Below, one piece after another: positions 1 through 5,144 of a stretch of 9,155 nucleotides of DNA. Source of the DNA: a bacterium (GTDB lineage: Bacteria > Patescibacteriota > Saccharimonadia > Saccharimonadales > UBA4665); NCBI GenBank assembly GCA_021846795.1, contig JAJZWG010000025.1, positions 1 to 9,155 of the forward strand, written 5' to 3'. The notes under the pieces were generated by a model, which was given only the letters and a program-made list of their open reading frames with translations, was not told where the DNA came from and did no database searches. Numbering within the stretch: the first letter of the stretch is position 1; each line of letters opens with the position of its first letter. The translations under genes were made by a program, and so were the position numbers.

Positions 1-510
1 ATGGTTGGTACCTAATCTCCAACCAACGGTCTGTCTAGTTTTAAGATCCATTACTACAGCTAGACAACAAAAACTATGCTCAAACCAAAGATGGGTGAAA
101 TCCTGGACCCAGGCTTCAGTGTTAACCATATTAGAATAATCCATACCATCCTGAGGTCTAGTTTTATTCTTAAATACAGTATAACTGTGTAGAGCATTAG
201 GTGGGGCACTGATCTCTAGTCTACTACCTCTTCTATATCTTTGTTTTTTACTGGTTACTACTATCTTAATACCAGCTTGGTTACGAATCCTTCTAGTTTT
301 ATTCTGACTTCAACCTAAATGAAGAGATAGACGGTAAACTCCATAAAACGGATGTTCTAAGTGAGCAGCTTTTAATTTGGTGATAGCTATAGCATCAGAT
401 TTAGCTTTTACAGTTCTAGGACAATAGTAACTAGTTCTAGATATTCCCAGGATAGTCATAAAATGTTTACGCCATCCTGGTTCGACCATTTCCAGAAGGC
501 TTATCCTTTT
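1..510 (-). pseudogene. IS3-family transposase OrfB, partial, with an in-frame TGA
   Basis: In the -1 frame relative to orfA, the - strand from 510 to 1 encodes the catalytic IS3 transposase subunit. Recognisable pieces are ILGISRTSYY near the start, HPFYGVYRLSLHLG, then SQNKTRRIRNQAGIK, the first catalytic Asp in AWVQDFTHLWF, and AVVMDLKTRQTVGWRLGTNH at the window edge. The second D and the E of the DDE triad would lie outside. One codon, TGA at 312-310, interrupts an otherwise open frame, in HLG-stop-SQNK, where relatives as I recall them often have Trp. Other Trp codons in this same gene are TGG, so a TGG-to-TGA nonsense mutation is the simplest reading. Separate initiation at ATG 489-487 is possible, but fusion with OrfA by frameshifting is the usual IS3 route. 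Recoding or a sequencing error are the alternatives. Confidence 0.85.
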
Positions 511-761
511 GGGCGTTTTAATTCAGCTGTGGCTCTACCTAGTAGATTATATAGTTGTTCATTTTCTTTCCTTAGACGGTTAAGTTCAAGGATTAAGTTT
601 TTATCTCCACCAATTACTTCTTTTTTTAACCAACCATAGATAGTTCTAGGATCTACTCCGTATTTAATTGCAGCTTCACTAACCCTCATACCTTTGTTTT
701 TAACTTGATCTATAGCTTCAGCTTTAATACTAGGATCAATAACTCTAAAATTATTAGGCAT
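501..761 (-). CDS. IS3-family transposase OrfA (HTH protein)
   Basis: This is the DNA-binding regulatory subunit of an IS3-type transposase, 86 aa from the preferred start. Residues about 26-45 form a helix-turn-helix (RVSEAAIKYGVDPRTIYGWL). Residues about 56-78 carry heptad-spaced leucines (LILELNRLRKENEQLYNLL), the leucine zipper with which OrfA proteins multimerise. Two in-frame ATGs compete. The one at 767-765 lies only 1 nt from the AAGGAG Shine-Dalgarno (774-769), while the one at 761-759 lies 7 nt from it, so I chose 761. The C-terminus ends at a TAA (503-501) just after the CCCAAAA heptamer at 513-507, where ribosomes could shift by -1 to make an OrfAB fusion. The reading frame is intact. 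Confidence 0.9.
   Translation of the reverse strand: MPNNFRVIDPSIKAEAIDQVKNKGMRVSEAAIKYGVDPRTIYGWLKKEVIGGDKNLILELNRLRKENEQLYNLLGRATAELKRPKG
507..513 (-). promoter_or_regulatory. Candidate -1 ribosomal frameshift site (C CCA AAA)
   Basis: Near the 3' end of orfA the - strand reads CGC CCA AAA GGA TAA. The heptamer C CCA AAA fits the X XXY YYZ slippery rule. A -1 slip to CCC AAA A puts ribosomes in the orfB frame and gives ...ELKRPKRISLLEMVEPGW, avoiding the TAA two codons later. IS3 elements normally make OrfAB this way, though A-AAA-AAG type sites are more usual. I did not identify a clear downstream stimulatory structure. Confidence 0.6.
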
Positions 762-789
762 ATACATTCTCCTTACATTATTTAGTTTA

Positions 790-795
790 ATTATA
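790..795 (-). promoter_or_regulatory. -10 element of the IS (TATAAT) ahead of orfA
   Basis: A perfect TATAAT on the - strand lies inside the IS end, about 28 nt before the first orfA ATG, with AAGGAG at 774-769 between them. No good -35 hexamer sits 17 nt upstream. In circularised IS3-family elements the abutted ends can create a junction promoter, so a missing local -35 may be meaningful, but that is inference. Confidence 0.45.
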
Positions 796-840
796 CTGAT
801 TTAGCTAAGGACAGTGTGTTCATTATATTGGTAGGGTGAC

Positions 841-910
841 AGAGTGTGGATCTGTTTGGATGCATACTTCTTGACAGGGATTTTACCGTTTGAAGATCCA
901 CGGGGACTCT
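841..910. repeat. Long inverted repeat (13 paired bases, 4-nt bulge)
   Basis: AGAGT-GTGGATCT at 841-853 pairs with AGATCCAC at 894-901 and, after a GGGG bulge at 902-905, with ACTCT at 906-910. All 13 pairs are perfect Watson-Crick, with a 40-nt loop. It is not followed by a T-run on either strand, so it does not look like a simple intrinsic terminator. The strand and role are unknown. Confidence 0.6.
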
Positions 911-948
911 CTTCTCTTGTTTTCCATTCAATAATTAGCTTCTGACAA

Positions 949-987
949 GGGTGAAGCGGGTTGGAAAGACCTCTTATTACCTTCACC
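949..987 (+). repeat. Inverted repeat / hairpin upstream of the hydrolase gene
   Basis: GGTGAAG at 950-956 pairs with CTTCACC at 981-987. Inside it GGGTT can pair with GACCT, using G-U pairs, around a GGAAA loop. On the + strand it is followed by AATATTTTAATATTTTT, so it could act as a weak terminator separating the left region from the hydrolase promoter. Confidence 0.4.
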
Positions 988-1006
988 AATATTTTAATAT
1001 TTTTAG

Positions 1007-1012
1007 TATAAT
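1007..1012 (+). promoter_or_regulatory. -10 box (TATAAT) 9 nt before the hydrolase ATG
   Basis: A perfect TATAAT ends 9 nt before ATG 1022. With the usual 6-8 nt from -10 to +1, transcription would begin about 1-3 nt before the start codon, giving a leaderless or nearly leaderless mRNA. No Shine-Dalgarno and no good -35 hexamer are visible. Confidence 0.55.
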
Positions 1013-1021
1013 AAGTATTAA

Positions 1022-1780
1022 ATGCAAATTATTGTTGATGAAATTTTGGTTAATTATTTAATTAGTGGTCATCAGTCTAAAAAAATCCTTTTGATTCATG
1101 GTTGGGGTACAAATTTAACTAGTTTGCAATTACTGCAAAATTATTTTTCTAAGTATTATACAGTTATTAGTGTAGATTTACCTGGTTTTGGCGCTAGTGG
1201 ATTACCGGGTAGAGCTTGGGATAATACTGATTTTGCTAATTTTATTAAGAATTTTTTACTAAAAATTAATTATTCACAGATAGATATTATTATGGCTCAT
1301 TCTAATGGTGGTGCTATTGCTATTGAAATGGTAGCTAAAAAAATGATTAAACCAAAAAAATTAATTTTAATTGCTTCAGCCGGTATTAGAACTAAGTTCA
1401 ATAAAAGAAATTTTGTTATTAGACAAATTGCTCATATTTTTAAAATTGGATCAGTTGTGTTGCCAAGTGGTGTCAGAAATAATCTTAAAAAGAAAGTTTA
1501 TCAAAAAATAGGCTCAGATGCATTTGTACAAGAAGCTATGCTAGACAGTTTTAAAAAAGTTGTAGCTCAGGATGTCACCCAAGATGCTAAGTTAATTACT
1601 ACCCCAACTTTATTAATTTATGGACAAAATGATCAGGCTACACCAATTGAATATGGTCAAATTTTGCAACGTCATATATTAAATGCTAAACTAAAGATTC
1701 TACCAAACTGTGGTCATTTTATCTATCAAGATCAACCCAAGCAGTTAATTAATATAATTCAAGAGTTTTTAGATGTTTAA
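1022..1780 (+). CDS. Alpha/beta-fold hydrolase
   Basis: This 252-aa protein is a single-domain alpha/beta hydrolase of usual length. The oxyanion-hole motif HGWGT lies at residues 26-30. The nucleophile elbow is AHSNGG with Ser94, a small-x-Ser-x-Gly variant of the common GxSxG. The acid is probably Asp204 in YGQNDQATP and the base His232 in NCGHFIYQ. There is no signal peptide or membrane helix, so it is likely cytoplasmic. The substrate cannot be read from sequence; the family includes esterases, lipases, peptidases and C-C hydrolases. Its stop overlaps the murF-like ATG by 8 nt (ATGTTTAA), which implies translational coupling and suggests, without proving, a role near cell-envelope metabolism. 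The start is set by the -10 box 9 nt upstream; no ribosome site is seen. Confidence 0.9.
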   Translation: MQIIVDEILVNYLISGHQSKKILLIHGWGTNLTSLQLLQNYFSKYYTVISVDLPGFGASGLPGRAWDNTDFANFIKNFLLKINYSQIDIIMAHSNGGAIAIEMVAKKMIKPKKLILIASAGIRTKFNKRNFVIRQIAHIFKIGSVVLPSGVRNNLKKKVYQKIGSDAFVQEAMLDSFKKVVAQDVTQDAKLITTPTLLIYGQNDQATPIEYGQILQRHILNAKLKILPNCGHFIYQDQPKQLINIIQEFLDV

Positions 1781-3211
1781 ACCGTTAACTAGTCTTTATA
1801 GCTATAAATTTCCAAAAGTAATAGCTTATATGCTTCAAGTTAGTGAATATGATTTATGGAATTATTTTAAATGGTTAAATAGAACTAAGGACTTTAGTCA
1901 AATTATTAAACGAAAACAATTAGTTTATACTTCAAAATCTAAACTAATTTATGGTTTTTTGGTAATTGTTTTTATTCTTCAGATTTTATTTGGATTAACT
2001 TTAATTTATTTTGGTCTTTTTCAACATTTAAGTGGTGGTATTTATTTTGGTTTAGCTACTTTAATTTCTTATCCTATAATTTGGCCATATTTACTTATTC
2101 TAGGCTTGATGATAGTTAAATTACTAATCATTAACCCTCAAATTAAAAGTAATAATTTATTAGCTAAAAAGAAATTTCAAGAATTCTCAGGTATTAAGAT
2201 AGCTGTTTTAGGCAGTTATGGCAAAACAACCATGAAAGAATTATTGTTAACTGTTTTATCGGCTGGTAAAAGTGTTCAGGCTACACCTGGCAATCAAAAT
2301 GTGCTTCATCTCATTATAAATTTTCAAAGTTAATTAAAGGCAATGAAGATATTTTAATTATTGAATATGGAGAAGGTAGAAAAAAAGATATTATCAGGTT
2401 TGCTCATATTACTCAACCAACTCACGCTATTATTACTGGTTTGGCACCAGTTCATCAAGATCATTATAAAAATTTAGATCAACAGGCTGATGATTTAATT
2501 TCAATTAAAAAATTTGTTCCAGAAGATCAAATTTTTGCCAATGCAGATTCATTAGAATTAAAACCTTATATTCTAAATAATCTTAAAACCTATAGTCATC
2601 AACAGGTGATGGGTTGGAAGATTATTGATATTAAAAGTCAGATTAATGGACTAAGTTTTAAAATGACTAAAAATAATCAAATCTTAACTTTAAAGAGTCA
2701 ATTGATTGGCCGGCATCTAATCGGTTCGTTGGCTTTAGTGGTAGCTTTAGCTGATAGGTTTGGTTTAGATCAAAAAACAATTGAACAAGCTGTTAGTCAA
2801 ACTAAACCGTTTGAACACAGAATGGAACCTTATGAGTTAAATGGTGCAACTATTATAGATGATACATATAATGGTAATTTAGAAGGTGTTAGGGCTGGTT
2901 TAGTATTATTGAAAGAGTTAAAATTTAAACGAAAAATTTATGTTACACCTGGTTTAGTTGATCAAGGTAAAAAAAGTCATGAAATTCATTTTTTAATTGG
3001 TCGATTAATTGCACGAGCTCAACCAGACAGAGTTATTTTAATGAATAATTCAACTACCCCATTTATCCGAGAAGGCCTAATTAAAGAATTTTTTAAGGGT
3101 GAAATAATGATTGAAAAGGAACCTTTAAAATTTTATCAAAACCTTAATTTAATGGTTACTAAGGGTGATTTAGTTTTATTGCAAAACGATTGGCCAGATA
3201 ATTATAGTTAA
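1773..3211 (+). pseudogene. murF: MurF-like Mur ligase (UDP-MurNAc-tripeptide:D-Ala-D-Ala ligase), frame broken
   Basis: The product would ATP-dependently join D-Ala-D-Ala to UDP-MurNAc-tripeptide. Frame one (1773-2333) gives about 120 residues with two hydrophobic stretches (about 58-83 and 88-119), then the P-loop GSYGKTTMKELL at 147-158 and TPGNQN. The rest lies in the next frame: from about 2303 it reads ASSHYKFSKLIKGNEDILII, then EYGEGRKKDI, APVHQDHY, the carbamylated-Lys region DDLISIKKF, EHRMEPYELNG, IIDDTYNGN and VTPGLVDQGKKSHEIH, all Mur ligase landmarks. A single missing base near 2301-2305 explains the break; together the two parts make about 479 aa. The usual N-terminal UDP-sugar domain is absent and replaced by membrane segments, so this may be a membrane-tethered variant. 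murF is normally essential, so an assembly error is plausible. No canonical slippery site lies at the break. Confidence 0.85.
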
Positions 3212-3216
3212 ATAAA

Positions 3217-3245
3217 TTGTCAAAAAACATTATTTAGTATATAAA
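3217..3245 (+). promoter_or_regulatory. Promoter TTGTCA-N17-TATAAA
   Basis: A -35 TTGTCA (3217-3222), a 17-bp spacer and a -10 TATAAA (3240-3245) lie just downstream of the murF-like stop. The ATG at 3253 is 7 nt past the -10 box, so the transcript would start at or beside the start codon. This is one of the two best-formed promoters in the window. Confidence 0.65.
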
Positions 3246-3252
3246 TTATTAA

Positions 3253-3930
3253 ATGGAATCATTTCCACCAGAAAAAATACCTGAACTCCAAGTAACTAAT
3301 GATTTGAAAGTGATTGAGTATGTTTTTCAATCTTTAAAAAATTATAATTATCGGCATGGTCAATTTGTTAGTGGATTTAGTTATTATCATCAAATTTTTC
3401 TAGAAAGTTGTTTAAAAAATGCAGTTAATGAAATTGATTTGTCAGGTTCTCTTTTATTAATAGAGGCTTTAAGTCAAGCTGAAAATCAATATAATGACAA
3501 TGATCTTATTCATTTACCACCGATTTTATTTGATTCAAAAGATCATCAAGAAGCTCAAAGATTTATTGATTATTTTTGGTTGAGTGGTGGTATTTTTGAG
3601 AATATGGCTAATCAAATACTTTATAGCCAGATTAGTGATAAAGATTTTTTATGTCAGCTAGGTTTTGATCATATTGATCAATTGAATTTAGTAACTTCAA
3701 ATTTCGAATCAAAAAAAAATAATCCAGATACTTTTAGTTTTAAGCAATTAATTTATGTTAATTTGCATTATGATGATCGACCAGATGTTATTCATCAATT
3801 AAGAATGATTAAAAATTATCGAAAAGATATCAGATTTGAGAATGTAATCGCTGAGAACGATGAGATAATTTACCTTGACCATATTAATCTTCAAAACTTA
3901 AAGGGTCTTGAAAAATTGTCTAAACTTTAA
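3253..3930 (+). CDS. Unrecognised 225-aa protein
   Basis: I do not recognise this protein. It is 225 aa, rich in Asp, Glu, Asn, Gln and aromatic residues, has no signal peptide or membrane helix, and contains only two cysteines (in ESCLK and DFLCQLG). No nucleotide-binding, metal-binding or catalytic motif stands out. It looks mostly alpha-helical and soluble. Its codon use (TTA, ATT, AAA, GAT) matches the neighbours, so it appears native rather than acquired. It sits alone between the murF-like gene and ddl with its own promoter ending 7 nt before the ATG, and ddl has a separate -10 box after it. Position between two peptidoglycan genes hints at an envelope-related job, but nothing inside the protein supports that. 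No ribosome site precedes the ATG. Confidence 0.8.
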   Translation: MESFPPEKIPELQVTNDLKVIEYVFQSLKNYNYRHGQFVSGFSYYHQIFLESCLKNAVNEIDLSGSLLLIEALSQAENQYNDNDLIHLPPILFDSKDHQEAQRFIDYFWLSGGIFENMANQILYSQISDKDFLCQLGFDHIDQLNLVTSNFESKKNNPDTFSFKQLIYVNLHYDDRPDVIHQLRMIKNYRKDIRFENVIAENDEIIYLDHINLQNLKGLEKLSKL

Positions 3931-3958
3931 TTTTTATTATAAGAGTTAGAAATTAAGG

Positions 3959-3964
3959 TATAAT
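3959..3964 (+). promoter_or_regulatory. -10 box (TATAAT) 6 nt before the ddl ATG
   Basis: TATAAT is followed by six nucleotides and then ATG 3971, so the expected start of transcription coincides with the A of the start codon. No Shine-Dalgarno precedes ddl. A matching -35 hexamer at 16-18 nt is not evident. Confidence 0.55.
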
Positions 3965-3970
3965 TATTAT

Positions 3971-5134
3971 ATGAAAACAGTTTTAGTTATTTTTGGTGGT
4001 CAATCAACTGAGCATGATATTTCAGTCATAACTGCTATTAATAGTGTTATTAAGCCTCTAGAAATGACTAAAAAGTTTTTAGTTGAACCTCTTTATATTG
4101 CTAAAAACGGTAATTGGTATTATCATCCCAGATTAAAAGAATTATCATTATATAAATCTGGTCAGATAGATAAATTTTTAGCTAAAATTGAACCAGTTAA
4201 GGTTGGTTTTAATCAAGGTTTAAATATTTTTTATCGTAATAAAATTAAAAATCAGAAAATTAAAGTTGACTTAGTTTTTCCAGCTTTACATGGCACAAAA
4301 GGTGAAGACGGAGCTTTAATGGGTTTATTGGATATGGCCAACGTAGCTTATGTTGGTTGTGATATGTCATCTTCAGCCGTAGCTATGAATAAGGTTTTAG
4401 CTAAACAGTTAGCTCAAGTTAATCAAATCGACGTTACCGATTTTATGTGGTTCAAGAAAGCTGATTTAAAAGATCAATCTTTAGAAAAAATTGTTCAAGC
4501 TGTTAAATCGAAATTAAAATTTCCGTTATTTGTTAAACCGGCTCACCTTGGTTCATCGATTGGAATTAGTCGAGTTAAAGGATTGTTAGAATTGATTAAT
4601 GCCATAGAACTAGTTTTTTATTATGATGATCTAGTTTTAATCGAAGAAGAAGTGCCTAATTTAATAGAAGTTACTTTACCGATTATTGGTAATCAACAGC
4701 CTCAACCAGCTTATTTAGAACGACCACTTTTAAAAGCTAATGATTTTTTTGATTTTGAAACTAAATATTTGTCAGGTGGTAAAAAAGGTGGTGGTCAAAA
4801 AACTAATCAAGCTGCTCAAGGATACTCGGAAATTCCAGCTAAACTTGATCGAAAATTATATAAAAAAGCCGAAGATTTGGGTGTAAAAGTTTTTAAAACT
4901 TTTTCTTTAAGTGGTATTGCTCGAGTTGATATGTTAATTGATTCAAAATTACAAAAAGTTTATTTTAATGAAATTAACCCTTTACCGGGTTCTTTGTATG
5001 CTCATAATTTTCAAAAATTTGGCATATCTAATGTTGATTTAGTAACCAAATTAATTGATTTGGCATTTGATAAGTTTGAAGATAATCAAGCGATCCAAAA
5101 AGTTTTTTCTACTAATTATTTATCGCAATTTTAG
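3971..5134 (+). CDS. ddl: D-alanine--D-alanine ligase
   Basis: This 387-aa cytoplasmic ATP-grasp enzyme joins two D-alanines for the peptidoglycan stem peptide. The N-terminus FGGQSTEHDISVITA is the classic Ddl signature. Next come FPALHGTKGEDGALMGLLD, the ATP-grasp lysine region FVKPAHLGSSIGISRV with the substrate-sensing Ser, LIEEEVP, and near the C-terminus RVDMLID and FNEINPLPGS with metal-binding Glu and Asn. In the omega loop DFFDFETKY, Lys265-Tyr266 match E. coli DdlB Lys215-Tyr216; Tyr here is typical of D-Ala-D-Ala rather than D-Ala-D-Lac ligases, where Phe is found. A glycine- and lysine-rich stretch (about 269-276) follows in the loop. It is somewhat longer than the usual 300-370 aa. 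leuS starts 10 nt after its TAG stop, suggesting co-transcription. Confidence 0.95.
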   Translation: MKTVLVIFGGQSTEHDISVITAINSVIKPLEMTKKFLVEPLYIAKNGNWYYHPRLKELSLYKSGQIDKFLAKIEPVKVGFNQGLNIFYRNKIKNQKIKVDLVFPALHGTKGEDGALMGLLDMANVAYVGCDMSSSAVAMNKVLAKQLAQVNQIDVTDFMWFKKADLKDQSLEKIVQAVKSKLKFPLFVKPAHLGSSIGISRVKGLLELINAIELVFYYDDLVLIEEEVPNLIEVTLPIIGNQQPQPAYLERPLLKANDFFDFETKYLSGGKKGGGQKTNQAAQGYSEIPAKLDRKLYKKAEDLGVKVFKTFSLSGIARVDMLIDSKLQKVYFNEINPLPGSLYAHNFQKFGISNVDLVTKLIDLAFDKFEDNQAIQKVFSTNYLSQF

Positions 5135-5144
5135 GAATTTATAT

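Larger units (their letters stand above)
1..813 (-). mobile_element. IS3-family insertion sequence, partial (left part cut by window edge)
   Basis: The segment carries the two-gene layout of IS3-family elements on the - strand: a small HTH plus leucine-zipper orfA followed, in the -1 frame, by a DDE integrase-type orfB that leaves the window at position 1. The outer end upstream of orfA is probably at 813, where the - strand reads TGTCCTTAGC, a TG-tipped end about 50 nt before the orfA start, which is the usual IS3 spacing. A second possible tip, TGAACACACTG, starts at 822. The partner inverted repeat and target duplication are outside the window, so the end is a guess. The element is less AT-rich than the host genes and strongly enriched in CTAG (11 by hand count), which suggests it was acquired. 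It points away from the host operon. Confidence 0.85.
814..1006. other. Non-coding GC-richer island with inverted repeats
   Basis: This stretch between the IS and the hydrolase gene holds no convincing gene. By hand count 814-990 is about 42% G+C, against roughly 30% in the host genes. It contains a stem of 8 plus 5 bp (841-853 with 894-910) and a 7-bp stem (950-956 with 981-987). A 62-codon open frame on the - strand (989-801) begins at TTG, has no recognisable similarity, lacks a ribosome site that I can see, and runs through both stems and into the IS end, so I do not call it a gene. It could be a structured RNA, a terminator region or debris of an older element. Confidence 0.5.

Noticed and set aside
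801..989. 62-codon open frame on the - strand between the IS and the hydrolase gene
   Set aside because: It starts at TTG, has no visible ribosome site or recognisable similarity, runs through two inverted repeats and ends inside the likely IS end. More likely a chance frame in non-coding DNA.
814..990. RNase P RNA fragment: the - strand has GTCCCCGTGG and ACGGTAAAATCC, which recall parts of bacterial rnpB
   Set aside because: The resemblance is short and scattered; the hallmark 5' and 3' conserved core regions are missing and there is no room for them before the hydrolase gene.
2292..2310. Programmed frameshift within the MurF-like gene
   Set aside because: No X XXY YYZ heptamer or downstream structure is evident at the junction; a one-base deletion or sequencing error is simpler.
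5055..5144. 30-codon N-terminal extension of LeuS
   Set aside because: It lies wholly inside ddl in another frame, and the typical LeuS N-terminus begins at 5145 with a GGA ribosome-site remnant at suitable spacing.
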